Source of the DNA: Desulfosarcina sp. BuS5
GTDB taxonomy: Bacteria > Desulfobacterota > Desulfobacteria > Desulfobacterales > BuS5
Assembly: GCF_028752835.1 (NCBI RefSeq)
Contig: NZ_CP087952.1
Span: forward strand, 2,213,041-2,277,040
DNA length: 64,000 nt
Direction of reading: 5' to 3'
Of this stretch, positions 26,354 to 36,319 are shown in pieces (position 1 is the first letter of the stretch; each line of letters begins with the position of its first letter). The position numbers and the translations under genes were made by a program. The notes under the pieces are model-generated. The model searched no databases and was not told where the DNA came from. It saw nothing but the letters and a program-made list of their open reading frames with translations.

Positions 26354-27160
26354 CTATATGATTCCCTTTGTATGAAGTGCATTAATTACCATAAACAAAG
26401 CTGCAAGCCAATTGGTATAAGCAAATAGTTTCTTGAGATGTTTGGGCTTTGTTTTTAATGCAAACTTTCCACCCAGTAATCCACCTATAATTGTAATAAA
26501 GGCTAATGGAACAGCCCATGAAGGATTAAAATCTCCTTGAACCGCATGACCTGTAAAACCCATAAATGCAGTTGCCGCTATTAATGTGGAAGCTGTTCCG
26601 ACCGCTGTATGCATCGATACTCCACAAGCCAAAACCATTAACGGAACCAGAAAAGACCCTCCTGAAACTCCGACCATCCCAGAACCAAAACCTGTTAAAA
26701 CAGTAATCGGTAAAGCAACCCATAAATTTACATTATAAATTTCATTGCCAGATTTAATACTTATAATTCCTAAATGTTTGTTTTTTGGCATGGTTTGATT
26801 TTCTGAAACAGGAATCAACATTACTATTCCTGCTATCAACAACATAACAGCAAATATCAGCTTTAATGAAAATCCGCTGAACAAATGAGAAAAATATCCT
26901 CCTCCAAGTGCTGACAAGGCTGTAAATATTCCGATCAGAACAGCCAGTACCCATGATACAGACTTATTTTTTTGAAAAATAATCATTGCCGCAACAGAAG
27001 CTGAAAAAAGAATAAACTGACCTGTTGTTGCTGCCTCGTGCATTGGGATATTGGCAATTGCCAGAATTACAACATAGAAATTCCCTCCGCCTTTACCGAC
27101 CATTGTCATTGCAATAGCAACGATAAAAATGAGAGAACTTACTATAATAAGATTTGTCAT
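26354..27160 (-). CDS. TauE/SafE-family sulfite/organosulfur exporter-like permease
   Basis: A 268-residue integral membrane protein with about eight hydrophobic segments and the repeated glycine-rich motifs of the family (GKGGGNFYVV near residue 23, GVSGGSFLVPLM near 165). TauE/SafE proteins export or import sulfite, sulfoacetate, thiosulfate or related anions; the substrate cannot be read from sequence. It lies 14 bp downstream of the rhodanese gene in the same operon, which favours a sulfur compound. The pair is enclosed by half attC-like sites. The ATG follows AGAGGGATTATTAG. Confidence 0.85.
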   Translation of the reverse strand: MTNLIIVSSLIFIVAIAMTMVGKGGGNFYVVILAIANIPMHEAATTGQFILFSASVAAMIIFQKNKSVSWVLAVLIGIFTALSALGGGYFSHLFSGFSLKLIFAVMLLIAGIVMLIPVSENQTMPKNKHLGIISIKSGNEIYNVNLWVALPITVLTGFGSGMVGVSGGSFLVPLMVLACGVSMHTAVGTASTLIAATAFMGFTGHAVQGDFNPSWAVPLAFITIIGGLLGGKFALKTKPKHLKKLFAYTNWLAALFMVINALHTKGII

Positions 27161-27174
27161 CTAATAATCCCTCT

Positions 27175-27567
27175 TCATTTTTTGCTTTTAATGACCTTGA
27201 GAACCTGTCCCGGCTTCAAGGCTTCTGTCAGAGCAGAATATCCGCCTTCAACAATGCGTACCTCCGGGAATTCTTTTGACAGTAGATAGGCATAGACAAT
27301 AGACGACCTGACATTTGCAGGACAGAATACACCTATAAATTTTATCTTTGGAATTTCATCAATTCTGTCAGGAATTTCGTTAATCGGTATGTTTAAAGAT
27401 TCCACATTAGGATGATGCTCCAATTTTATAGAGATGGAATCTGATTCTTCTTTTGATCGAACATCCAATAGAAGACCTTTCTTCATATCGAAAAACTTCT
27501 CCGGCGATATTTTATGTTTTCCATTTCCAAAATAATCTAATGTAAGACTTTTAAGAACTTGTTCCAT
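27175..27567 (-). CDS. Rhodanese-like sulfurtransferase
   Basis: A 130-residue single-domain rhodanese. LLLDVRSKEE near residues 32-41 is the typical strand-loop. C82 in VFCPANVRSS is the predicted persulfide cysteine, with R87 closing the active-site loop. Rhodaneses move sulfane sulfur between donors and acceptors. The ATG at 27567 has AAAGGAGA 6 nt upstream; the longer open frame that runs into the attC-like site is rejected. The gene starts 26 bp from the GTTATGC box, as in integron cassettes, and leads a two-gene unit with the permease. Confidence 0.85.
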   Translation of the reverse strand: MEQVLKSLTLDYFGNGKHKISPEKFFDMKKGLLLDVRSKEESDSISIKLEHHPNVESLNIPINEIPDRIDEIPKIKFIGVFCPANVRSSIVYAYLLSKEFPEVRIVEGGYSALTEALKPGQVLKVIKSKK

Positions 27568-27592
27568 TTCAATCTCCTTTCTCATATGATGG

Positions 27593-27660
27593 GCATAACG
27601 CCACAAATCACCGGCTGCACAAAGCAGAGCGAGGAACGAGCGGCGCTTTTTGCTGTCCGA
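27593..27660 (-). repeat. Half attC-like site (right arm)
   Basis: Read on the minus strand it runs TCGGACAGC … GCAGCCGGTGATTTGTGGC and ends GTTATGC. Joined to the half site at 26326-26344 it forms a near-complete attC-like palindrome interrupted at one point by group II intron sequence. Inference; no integrase gene is in the window. Confidence 0.65.
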
Positions 27661-27800
27661 GTTCCAGGTAGGAGCATCGGTTACCCGACGCCCCCCCTAC
27701 AGACCCGTACGTGAAGATTTCCCTCATACGGTTCCTCGGTTCAAATCCTTTTTACCGGATTATCAACCAAACAGGCGACACCCCGTTTGGCGTATAACTT
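27661..27800 (-). ncRNA. Group II intron 3' end (domains V and VI)
   Basis: On the minus strand GAACCGTATGAGGGAAATC and TTCACGTACGGGTC form the hairpin of a group II domain V. A domain VI-like stem (GCGTCGGGTAACCGATGC) and an end in AC, abutting TCGGAC, follow. No reverse-transcriptase frame precedes it; the sequence upstream belongs to an IS1-type transposase remnant. It is therefore a separate 3' relic. Confidence 0.75.
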
Positions 27801-28030
27801 TGCAGCCCTTACGGCATCAAATATTAGGTAGTCCCTACAAAACAATGCAGGTTCGAAAAATCAGCTACTTACAAGGTATTGGGACTGTAATGAGATATCT
27901 CCAGTTTAGTGGAGAATTCGTAAGTCCCATCTGCATTGCCGGTGTATTATGGTTATACTTTTTTATAAATTTCTCGTTTTCATTGTTAATTCGTATTCGT
28001 AAGCTCTTATGAAATTGTATGTAATTATAG

Positions 28031-29689
28031 TTGAATAGTATCTGCTGAATTTCTTTTTTATGAAAGAAATGCTTTGCTATCCATAGCAGTATATGCCATT
28101 TTTTAAATTGCAGCTAAATGGTATTTTAAGCACTCTAAAAAGGATAGGAGGTATTCTGATGATAAAAAATACTTTTGAAGAAGTTCTTTCTGATGAATGG
28201 GTGAAAGCAAATATAACCAATCCAGTTCAGGAATTGGTTATTATCCGTGGGATAATTCCATGGCAAAAAATGATTACAAAGTTGTGTAAATTTTATAACA
28301 CCAGTCAGGGTGCTTTTGGAAAATCTCTCAGGATGATGACAGCGATTTTGATTTGTATAAAATACTATCAATTAAGTGATAGGCAAATGGTTAAGCATAT
28401 AAAAGAAAACCACTATATTCAATATTTTTGTAACATCACAAATGAGGAATTGCAAACATGCCTGGATCCGAGTTCTATATGTGTATTTCGAAAACGTATA
28501 GGTGAAGAAGGTGTTGAAATTATAGAAAAAGAAGTTTTTGAGGTTCTACGCAAAGCTGGGATAATACAGGGTGATAATGCTATGATAGATTCAAGCGTAT
28601 TGAAAAATAACGTTATCTATCCAAATGATGTACATTTAATTTTTAAAGCTTTTGACAAAATGAAACAATTTGCCGTTTTGCATCAAATCTCCTTGTGGTG
28701 GGACAATAATGAAGTAAAAAAATTATGGCGAGAATTTTTTTTGAACAAAAAACAAAACCGTTTGGAATGGTTACTCAAATTTAATATATTATTTATTCCT
28801 GCTCTAAAAATATTTGATAAAAAAGTTGAATCATTAAAGACCACAAAGAAAAAACAAATAAAAGCTGACAATATGTTTGCTATTCTTACTATTCTTGAAG
28901 CACAAACCTTAGAAAAACTCGAAGGTAAAAAACAGATAAAAAACCGGATTGTATCCATTGATGAACCGGATGCCCGCCCGATTGTAAAAGGAAAAGAGCA
29001 TCCGAAGTGTGAATTCGGCACAACAATGGAAATGACTTTCAATAGGGAAGGATTCATGATTACCATTGAAAATTTTATCGGTAATCCAAATGATAAAACG
29101 CTTTTTGCTGGAACACTCGAACAGTTCAAAAAACGGATGAAAGGCGAACCGGAAAATATTATTACCGACCTTGGTTACAGAAGCAATGGTAATTTTAAAA
29201 TTGCAGACAATATCAGTAACGTTTTTTTGGGGCGTAAAAAAGATGTATCCGAAGAAAAACAGAGTTTTTGCTGTAAAGCCCGTTCAGCAACAGAAGGTTT
29301 CATAGCTATTGCAAAAAATATTAGAGGTTTTGGATGCAGTCTTTATAGAGGATTTGAAGGAGACCGTATATGGTCATTGCTTTGTCAAACCGCTTATAAT
29401 CTTAAAAAGTTTATTCAGCTTCTAATGGGAGAAAAGATTGAAGAAAAAAAACTGATGAAACTCGGGCTGGCATAAGCCGAACAAGGATTTTATCAAAAAT
29501 AGTTGATTTTAAAAAATATGCGGATAGGAGAGGTGCGTCTATAGGTGTTAACAATTTGCCGTTTTTTACCAAAATTCAATTAAAATACCACAAATGAGCT
29601 TAAAATTTTAGATTAAAATTCTCTATGATTAATATATGAACAATGCTGATATACTATGTTATTATCGAAATTCAGCGGATACTGAATAA
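28031..29689 (+). mobile_element. IS5/IS1182-like insertion sequence (1.66 kb)
   Basis: The left end TTGAATAGTATCTGCTGAAT and the complement of the right end (TTATTCAGTATCCGCTGAAT) are imperfect inverted repeats of about 23 bp. The element separates two pieces of an IS1-type transposase frame that read WIN and YNYIQFH, which fixes its borders to within a few bases. Confidence 0.85.
28159..29475 (+). CDS. IS5/IS1182-like DDE transposase (438 aa)
   Basis: The ATG at 28159 has GGAGG 8 nt upstream. The N-terminal half contains MMTAILICIKYYQLSDRQM. The first catalytic aspartate is in AMIDSSVLKNNVIYPND, the second in ITDLGYRSNG, and the glutamate in a C-terminal ATEGFIAIAKN segment. This layout is typical of DDE transposases of the IS1182 or related ISNCY groups. 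The coding region is intact, so the element may be active. Family assignment is by motif only. Confidence 0.85.
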   Translation: MIKNTFEEVLSDEWVKANITNPVQELVIIRGIIPWQKMITKLCKFYNTSQGAFGKSLRMMTAILICIKYYQLSDRQMVKHIKENHYIQYFCNITNEELQTCLDPSSICVFRKRIGEEGVEIIEKEVFEVLRKAGIIQGDNAMIDSSVLKNNVIYPNDVHLIFKAFDKMKQFAVLHQISLWWDNNEVKKLWREFFLNKKQNRLEWLLKFNILFIPALKIFDKKVESLKTTKKKQIKADNMFAILTILEAQTLEKLEGKKQIKNRIVSIDEPDARPIVKGKEHPKCEFGTTMEMTFNREGFMITIENFIGNPNDKTLFAGTLEQFKKRMKGEPENIITDLGYRSNGNFKIADNISNVFLGRKKDVSEEKQSFCCKARSATEGFIAIAKNIRGFGCSLYRGFEGDRIWSLLCQTAYNLKKFIQLLMGEKIEEKKLMKLGLA

Positions 29690-29836
29690 GTTAATCCACA
29701 TTACATTACTAAAATTCAGCTTGTTCTTGCAATACCCCAGGGTTTTTCTCTGAAGATAGGAGATATGTTGCCTCAGGGTAAGGTTCAGTCTCTCAATAAA
29801 TGAGGTGTTTTGGCTTTTTCCAGGGAAATCTTTTAC

Positions 29837-31389
29837 ACTCGATGATCAAGTTTTTATGATTAGCTAAATTTAAAGTTTGATAGTATAATCACGACCATTA
29901 AAAATATTAACAACTTTGAAAGAGCCCATTCATAATGCTATTAACTGAATCTGCACCATTTATCAAACAGTACATTGAAGATCTCAACAATAGCCTGGAG
30001 CAATACAAACCTGGTGCGGGATTAACATTTACCCAGAAAGCATGGCTAAGCTTTTGTCTTACCGGTATATTAATGGTAAATGCTGTATGTTGGGCAAAAT
30101 TTGAACGGGCGAGTCTGGGCAATTATAAATTAGCGGCTCTATCTTGGATGTTTCGTAAGGGTAAGATTTCATGGGACAATTTACTTGTTGGAAGCGTCAG
30201 GCATATTTTGAAAAAATATGGTATTATAAATGGTGTAATTGTTTTTGATGAGTCTGATCGTGCCCGTTCCAAGAATACAAAGCGAATATACAAGGCTCAT
30301 AAGCAAAAACACAAAGCAAGCGGAGGTTATGTTAATGGGCAAACAGTTATTTTGCTTCTTTTGGTCACAGACTCTATAACCGTACCTATTGGTTTTAAGT
30401 TTTACATGCCTGATCCAATTGTTAGTGCCTGGAAAAAAGAAGAAGAGAAATTGAAAAAAAAGGGACTTCCGAAGAGTAAGCGTCCTGTCAAACCAGCATT
30501 TAACCCTGAGTATCCGAAAAAAATTCAATTAGCCCTGCTCTTACTTGAGAATTTTAAAAAATATTATCCTAAAATTACTGTTAAATGTGTATTGGCTGAC
30601 GCTTTATACGGTTCAAAAGAATTTATGAATGGAGCCTCTAATATTTTGGGAGGAGTGCAAATTATCAGCCAATTAAAGTCAAATCAAAATATACGATACA
30701 AAGGTAAAAAAAAGACAATTACGGATTATTTCAACATGATTAACAAAGGTGTAAATTGCACCATTCGTGTGCGAGGCGGTGAAAAAGTCAATGCAACAGT
30801 GAGCAGTGCCCGCCTTAAGGTTGATGCACACGATGGCAATGTGCTTTTTGTGATAGCTCTTAAATATGAAGGGGAAGATGAATACCGTTACTTAGCTGCC
30901 ACTGATGTGAGTTGGCGCACAGTTGACATTATTCAAGCATATTCTTTGAGATGGCTTGTAGAGGTTTTTTTTGAAGACTGGAAGCTTTATGAAGGATGGG
31001 GACAAGAGGCCAAACAATATGACGAAGAAGGATCAAGCCGAGGCCTGATCTTGAGTCTGTTGCTAGACCATTGCCTCCTCCTTCACCCTGAGCAGGAGGC
31101 CTGCATAGAGAACAAAACTCCCGTGTTTACCGTGGGAAGTCTGCAAAGAAAAACTCAAATGGATGTTTTGATGGAATGTGTCAAATCTTTGCTGCAACAA
31201 CAAGATCCCGGTGAAAAACTTAAAGAAATGGGCCAAGTTATCAAAAAAGTTTTCCGACTTATGCCATCGGGAAAACATATGAGCGGAAGAACTATAGGTA
31301 GATTGGGGCCAACACCCTCTCTATCACGTAAATATTGTCCTTGCTAAGTGCTTTTGGCAAGTTCGTCATCAAAAACTTGAACATCGAGT
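29837..31389 (+). mobile_element. 1.55-kb IS4-type element, copy 3 of 3
   Basis: The same termini as copies 1 and 2. CTTTTAC directly precedes the left end (29830-29836) and recurs at 31398-31404, 8 nt (TACAGTAC) beyond the right end. This is most likely a 7-bp target duplication plus a short filler or a longer true end. It interrupts the IS1-type transposase frame. Confidence 0.92.
29935..31347 (+). CDS. IS4-type transposase (470 aa), copy 3
   Basis: Intact and with the same DDE/YREK residues as the genes at 19788 and 23508. It is the most diverged of the three, for example VRHILKKYGIING for VRRILKKYGITNG and QRKTQMDVLMECVKSL near the C-terminus, but still nearly identical overall. Confidence 0.92.
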   Translation: MLLTESAPFIKQYIEDLNNSLEQYKPGAGLTFTQKAWLSFCLTGILMVNAVCWAKFERASLGNYKLAALSWMFRKGKISWDNLLVGSVRHILKKYGIINGVIVFDESDRARSKNTKRIYKAHKQKHKASGGYVNGQTVILLLLVTDSITVPIGFKFYMPDPIVSAWKKEEEKLKKKGLPKSKRPVKPAFNPEYPKKIQLALLLLENFKKYYPKITVKCVLADALYGSKEFMNGASNILGGVQIISQLKSNQNIRYKGKKKTITDYFNMINKGVNCTIRVRGGEKVNATVSSARLKVDAHDGNVLFVIALKYEGEDEYRYLAATDVSWRTVDIIQAYSLRWLVEVFFEDWKLYEGWGQEAKQYDEEGSSRGLILSLLLDHCLLLHPEQEACIENKTPVFTVGSLQRKTQMDVLMECVKSLLQQQDPGEKLKEMGQVIKKVFRLMPSGKHMSGRTIGRLGPTPSLSRKYCPC

Positions 31390-32159
31390 TACAGTACCTT
31401 TTACAAAATATTTTTTAACTGTTACAAGCCGACGCTTTATTCGGCGCTTAACAATTTGCAGGTAAGCATAAGGAATTTCAGACATAATGTTAGCGCATTT
31501 TTGTAAGCCGCTAATTTATCTGTAGCGACCTTTAATATATTATCTTTTCCCCATTTGCCCAACTTTTTAATGCCCTTTACTAAACGGTTTGCAGTGTAAG
31601 TTGTTCTTGAACCCAACTCGAAACCGATCCAGAATTTTGTTGTGGATTCAAGAGCGATAAAAACCCATAATTGTTGACTTTTATTTTTAAGGTAAGACCA
31701 TAGTTCATCCATCTGGAGAAATATAATGGTAAGTCCGATAGTAAAACAAAGAAATAGGTGAAATTGCTGGCCTTTTTGCCCAATAGCTTTTTGCCATTGT
31801 TCAATTGTCCTTCGATCTTTTTGAAGTACATCGGCAATTGCATCAGTGCCAAGGCCGTAAGAGTTTAGCTTTGCCGTTTGCTCATATTCTTTAAAACTGC
31901 CATGCTTTCCAAAAAGATCGGAATATCCTGTTTCTGAGAATCTATGTTTGCCACCATTGCAGTAAAACATTTGTCTTGGCTCAAAATCGGATTTTGTTAT
32001 GTAAACTCCATCCTTGGTGATTTTGTTCTCGGTTGATTGATAACATTTGCAGCTTTTCCTGGGACAAAAAAGTGTTAGGGCTGTATTTGCTGTATTTTGC
32101 ATGGTTGCGATCCTTTGAATAGAGTTTTAACCGTGCTCTACAAAATATATTGCTTTTAA

Positions 32160-32244
32160 AGGGTGTTGCAAAGTAAAAAAACTTTAATAATAAAATCAAT
32201 TAGTTAACCCAGAAAAACCCCATTTTTCCATTATGGCGTAACTA
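32160..32244. mobile_element. MITE family D, truncated copy
   Basis: AGGGTGTTGCAAAGTAAAA and the following 70 bp match one end of the complete copy at 16759-16884 (complementary orientation). It is cut at GGCGTAACTA, where repeat C copy 3 begins. Confidence 0.8.
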
Positions 32245-32763
32245 TGTGAAATTTAATTTTGCCATAAGCAATTTATAAAATCGTTTGAGTGGATTACAGT
32301 AATCTGATTTGCTTTGAATTGGAAAATGAAGTCGAGAGTACAACTGAAGCCTTTGAGCGCGAATATAACATGACTGGTCGGCCTTTTGCACAACTAACTG
32401 TTAGTCCTTCAGAGAAGGAACTACGCATATAAAACTTTTTTGATATAGGCCGACATTTCTAAATTCATTGAAAAGCTGATTACCGCAATCTTATTATTAA
32501 CCAAGGAACTGATTTTATTTATACAACATTGATAACTTACTAATAATATTAATAATTTTAAGATTACCTTAAAATCAATGGTACCCCTACGCTTTTTTTA
32601 GGGGAGTGTGTTTCATCAGCAATTCCCGGTCATAAATAGCTTAACTTATTGGAATCATTGGACTTTTAATTTTAGAGTTTGCGAAAACTCTTGTCTGATA
32701 ACATAATAATATCAGATAGTTAAGACCCGTCCAGGAATTGCTGGTGTTTCATATAAAAAAAAA
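32245..32763 (+). repeat. Repeat family C, copy 3, split by MITE A
   Basis: The sequence from TGTGAAATTTAATTTTGCC to GTGTTTCAT matches copies 1 and 2. It is then interrupted by the 127-bp MITE, after which the repeat resumes with a second GTGTTTCAT and the A-run. It serves as a reference for the empty target site of the MITE. Confidence 0.9.
32617..32743. mobile_element. MITE family A, copy 3 (127 bp)
   Basis: Flanked by the 9-bp duplication GTGTTTCAT (32608-32616 and 32744-32752). Repeat C copies 1 and 2 show the same site with a single GTGTTTCAT, which proves the insertion and its exact borders. Confidence 0.96.
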
Positions 32764-32891
32764 TTTAGCCCAAAGCGTGGATGAGATCAAAAGATTCTAT
32801 TACATTGACCCTTAAATTGTATTGACAAGTAAACAATAAATTTTTAAAATTCGCATGATCTTTATAACCATCAAAAATAGCGGAGGAAATG

Positions 32892-33533
32892 ATGCACTGG
32901 GTAACAAAAACATTTACAACTTCCATAGGTAAAAAAATATTAATGGCGGTTACAGGCTTGAGTTTCTGCGGCTTCCTTACTGTACACCTTATAGGCAACC
33001 TTACTCTTTATGGTGGTCAGGATCTCTTCAACGCCTATGTTGAACATCTTCATTCTTTAGGACCTGTTATTACACTGTTCGAATGGGGGCTATTATTGTT
33101 GGCAATAATTCATATCCTTACAGGGTCAATTCTTTTTTTTCAGAATCTCAAGGCAAGACCTGTAAGATACAAGGTTAACAAGAATGCCGGGGGCCGCACC
33201 CTGGGATCGGCTACTATGCCGTATACCGGTTTTATTCTTATGCTATTTATTATCTTTCATCTGTTTGACTTTCACTTTGTCGATCATACCAATCAGACTG
33301 TGTACCAGATTGTATCCAATTCTTTGTCACAAATCGGGTTAATGCCTGTTTATCTTGTTGCGGTTATTATAGCGGCAGTACACATAAGCCACGGATTCTG
33401 GAGCCTGTTCCAGACCTTAGGCGCCAACCATCCTAAATATATGCCCATAATAAAAAATATAGGAATTCTGTTCAGTCTGGTTATCGGAATAGGTTTTGGT
33501 TTTATACCTATATTCATTGCGTTTATTGTTTAG
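32892..33533 (+). CDS. sdhC: Succinate dehydrogenase/fumarate reductase cytochrome b subunit
   Basis: A 213-residue membrane anchor of the diheme cytochrome b558 type that exchanges electrons between the quinone pool and the Fe-S subunit. Five hydrophobic segments are visible. Candidate heme-ligand histidines are H32 (VHLIGN), H74 (IIHILTG), H123 (IFHLFDFH) and H164 (AVHISHG). The ATG at 32892 is 5 nt from GGAGG; an ATG one codon earlier is too close to that site. It is the first gene of a three-gene operon. Direction of catalysis (succinate oxidation or fumarate reduction) cannot be set by sequence. Confidence 0.92.
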   Translation: MHWVTKTFTTSIGKKILMAVTGLSFCGFLTVHLIGNLTLYGGQDLFNAYVEHLHSLGPVITLFEWGLLLLAIIHILTGSILFFQNLKARPVRYKVNKNAGGRTLGSATMPYTGFILMLFIIFHLFDFHFVDHTNQTVYQIVSNSLSQIGLMPVYLVAVIIAAVHISHGFWSLFQTLGANHPKYMPIIKNIGILFSLVIGIGFGFIPIFIAFIV

Positions 33534-33613
33534 AATTATTCATCCGGATTTAAGTCTAACAAAAAAATAAGAAAAAACAGACATTTCTGTATGAAAACTT
33601 GAAAGGATTTGTT

Positions 33614-35527
33614 ATGCAACTCGATAGTAAGGTTCCAGGTGGGCCGCTTCCGGAAAAATGGGATAAACACCGTTGTGAATTAAACCTGGTCAATCCCGCC
33701 AATAAAAGAAAATTTAACATTATTGTGGTTGGAACCGGCCTTGCAGGTGGCTCCGCTTCCGCATCACTTGCCGAACTCGGATATTATGTCAAGACATTCT
33801 GCATCCAGGACAGCCCCAGACGTGCGCACAGTATCGCTGCCCAGGGTGGTATAAATGGAGCCAAAAACTACCCTAATGACGGTGACAGCATCCAGCGCCT
33901 GTTTTATGACACCATAAAAGGGGGTGATTTTAGATCCAGGGAGGCTAATGTTTACAGGCTATCGCAGGCAAGCGTAGATATAATAGATCAGTGTGTAGCC
34001 CAGGGAGTACCCTTTGCAAGAGAATACGGCGGTCTGCTTGCAAACCGGTCTTTCGGAGGCGCCCAGGTTTCCAGAACTTTTTACGCAAGAGGCCAGACCG
34101 GTCAGCAGCTTCTTCTTGGCGCTTACAGCGCCCTGTCAAGGCAGATTAATGCAGGCAAGGTCGAAATGTTTACCAGGAGGGAGATGCTCGACCTGGTGGT
34201 GATAAATGATCAGGCCCGGGGAATAATAGTCAGAAATCTGGTCACCGGGGAGATTGAGTCACACGACGCAGATGCTGTTGTTCTCTGCACAGGCGGATAC
34301 GCAAATGTTTTTTTCCTCTCCACAAATGCAATGTCAAGTAATGTTACAGCATCTTTTAGAGCATATAAAAAGGGTGCTCTTTTTGCAAACCCCTGCTTCA
34401 CTCAAATTCATCCGACATGCATCCCGGTTCATGGAACATTTCAGTCGAAACTGACCCTCATGAGCGAAAGCTTAAGAAACGATGGACGTGTCTGGGTACC
34501 TAAAAACCCGGGAGACAAACGGCCTGCAAACCAGATTCCGGAATCGGAAAGAGACTATTACCTTGAAAATAAATACCCGAGCTTCGGCAACCTGGTTCCC
34601 CGTGATGTAGCCTCACGCAATGCAAAGGAACAGTGCGACATTGGGAAAGGTGTTGGTGAAACCGGTCTGGCAGTTTATCTTGACTTTGCGGAAGCCATTG
34701 AACGTGATGGGCGGGATGTAATAAAACAAAAATACGGAAATCTTTTTCAGATGTATGAAAAAATTACAGCAGACAATCCGTATGAAACACCAATGATGAT
34801 ATATCCTGCGATCCACTATGCCATGGGCGGCCTCTGGGTAGATTATAATCTAATGAGTAATCTTGAAGGCCTTTTTGTTCTTGGTGAAGCCAATTTTTCA
34901 GATCATGGAGCAAATCGACTTGGAGCCAGCGCCTTGATGCAGGGACTCGCAGACGGTTATTTTATTATACCCTATACAATTGGCGGCTATCTTGCGGGTA
35001 CATCCAGAAAGGATATTACAACAGATCATCCTGCTTTTAAAAATGCTGTCAAAATGGTCAAGGCACGTATGAACAACCTCCTTTCAATCAAGGGAAAACG
35101 AACGGTAGATGATTTTCACAGGGAACTCGGGCTGACTCTTTGGGAACATTGCGGCATGTCAAGAAATGAAGCGGGTCTGGAAAAAGCTAAAGAGAATATC
35201 AAGGGTCTGCAGGAAGAATTCTGGCAGAATGTTACTGTCCCGGGAAAAGAGAAAGACTTTAATCAGTCCCTTGAGCGTGCAGGACGTGTGGCGGATTTTC
35301 TTGAATTCAGCCAGGTAATGATAGAAGACGCCCTTGAACGTAAGGAATCATGCGGAGGTCATTTTAATGAGGCCTTCCAGACAGATGAAAATGAAGCTTT
35401 GCGCGATGATGAAAACTTCTGTCATGTATCAGCCTGGGAATTCCAAGGTGATGATAAGGATCCCAAAATGCATAAAGAACCACTGGTTTTTGAAAACGTC
35501 GAATTGACACAAAGGAGCTACAAGTGA
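33614..35527 (+). CDS. sdhA: Succinate dehydrogenase/fumarate reductase flavoprotein
   Basis: A 637-residue catalytic subunit with covalently bound FAD. The dinucleotide fold [11 protein letters not shown] lies near residue 35. The FAD-linking histidine is in [13 protein letters not shown], the substrate-site histidine in QIHPTCIP, and the C-terminal FAD loop in [18 protein letters not shown]. The ATG at 33614 has AAAGGA 6 nt upstream; a TTG 15 nt earlier overlaps that site. It overlaps sdhB by 4 nt. The sequence is of the type used by epsilon- and deltaproteobacterial quinol:fumarate reductases and reversible succinate dehydrogenases. Confidence 0.95.
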   Translation: MQLDSKVPGGPLPEKWDKHRCELNLVNPANKRKFNIIVVGTGLAGGSASASLAELGYYVKTFCIQDSPRRAHSIAAQGGINGAKNYPNDGDSIQRLFYDTIKGGDFRSREANVYRLSQASVDIIDQCVAQGVPFAREYGGLLANRSFGGAQVSRTFYARGQTGQQLLLGAYSALSRQINAGKVEMFTRREMLDLVVINDQARGIIVRNLVTGEIESHDADAVVLCTGGYANVFFLSTNAMSSNVTASFRAYKKGALFANPCFTQIHPTCIPVHGTFQSKLTLMSESLRNDGRVWVPKNPGDKRPANQIPESERDYYLENKYPSFGNLVPRDVASRNAKEQCDIGKGVGETGLAVYLDFAEAIERDGRDVIKQKYGNLFQMYEKITADNPYETPMMIYPAIHYAMGGLWVDYNLMSNLEGLFVLGEANFSDHGANRLGASALMQGLADGYFIIPYTIGGYLAGTSRKDITTDHPAFKNAVKMVKARMNNLLSIKGKRTVDDFHRELGLTLWEHCGMSRNEAGLEKAKENIKGLQEEFWQNVTVPGKEKDFNQSLERAGRVADFLEFSQVMIEDALERKESCGGHFNEAFQTDENEALRDDENFCHVSAWEFQGDDKDPKMHKEPLVFENVELTQRSYK

Positions 35528-36288
35528 CAAAGACTATAAATTTAACGCTAAAAGTATGGCGTCAACAAGGGCCTGATTTAAAAGGCAGGCTTGAAACTTA
35601 TTATGCAAAGAATATTTCCACGGATATGTCTTTTTTGGAGATGATTGACGTTGTAAATGAAAAAATAACCCTTGAAGGCAAAGAGCCGATAGCATTTGAT
35701 AATGACTGCCGGGAAGGCATTTGCGGAATGTGTGGTGCTGTTATAAACGGTCGCGCGCATGGGCCTGAAAAAGGAACAACATTATGCCAGCTTCACATGA
35801 GACAATTTTCGGATAATGATGTAATAGTTATTGAACCATGGCGTGCCAAGGCTTTTAAGGTGATAAAAGACCTTGTTGTAGACCGAAGCGCTCTGGATAA
35901 AATCATCCAGGCAGGCGGTTATATTTCAGTCAACACAGGAGGCGCACAGGATGCCAACTCTATCCTCATTCCCCAGGAAACTGCCGAACTTGCCATGGAT
36001 GCAGCGGCATGCATAGGCTGCGGTGCATGTGTCGCAGCATGCCCCAACGCATCAGCAATGCTTTTTACAAGCGCCAAGATATCTCAACTGGCATTACTGC
36101 CCCAAGGCAAGCCGGAAGCAGCGCGACGCGCCATTGCCATGACCAGGGTTATGGACAAACTCGGCTTCGGCAACTGCACCAATGAAAGAGAATGCGAAGC
36201 AGAATGCCCCAAAGAAATCTCTATAACTAATATAGCGCGTATGAACCGTGAATTTTTAAAGGCAAGTTTTATTTCGACCGTACAATAG
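35524..36288 (+). CDS. sdhB: Succinate dehydrogenase/fumarate reductase iron-sulfur subunit
   Basis: A 254-residue Fe-S subunit. C62, C67, C70 and C88 bind the [2Fe-2S] cluster ([11 protein letters not shown] … TLCQL). [12 protein letters not shown] and [12 protein letters not shown] supply the [4Fe-4S] and [3Fe-4S] clusters. The start is GTG, overlapping the sdhA stop by 4 nt (GTGA), with AAAGGAG upstream, so translation is coupled. Electrons pass from the flavoprotein through these clusters to cytochrome b. Confidence 0.95.
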   Translation: MTKTINLTLKVWRQQGPDLKGRLETYYAKNISTDMSFLEMIDVVNEKITLEGKEPIAFDNDCREGICGMCGAVINGRAHGPEKGTTLCQLHMRQFSDNDVIVIEPWRAKAFKVIKDLVVDRSALDKIIQAGGYISVNTGGAQDANSILIPQETAELAMDAAACIGCGACVAACPNASAMLFTSAKISQLALLPQGKPEAARRAIAMTRVMDKLGFGNCTNERECEAECPKEISITNIARMNREFLKASFISTVQ

Positions 36289-36319
36289 TATAGACTTTTT
36301 TACTTTGGGTTGGATTTAA

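Larger units (their letters stand above)
27865..32102 (-). pseudogene. IS1-type transposase gene split by two insertions
   Basis: Three minus-strand pieces join into one transposase. Piece 1 (32102-31390) holds the zinc-finger start CPRKSCKCYQ, a helix-turn-helix region and the catalytic QMDELWSYL, with one frameshift near 31475. Piece 2 (29836-29690) reads KDFPGKSQNTSFIERLNLTL. Piece 3 (28030-27865) reads YNYIQFHKSLRIRI … PIPCK stop. The gaps are exactly the IS4-type element copy 3 and an IS5/IS1182-like element. CTTTTAC occurs on both sides of the first insertion. AAGGA lies upstream of the original ATG. Inactive. Confidence 0.85.

Noticed and set aside
26326-27660. Composite transposon formed by two group II introns
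   Set aside because: The flanking intron pieces are opposite ends (5' and 3') of introns in the same orientation and group II introns do not mobilise intervening DNA; the cassette model explains the borders better.
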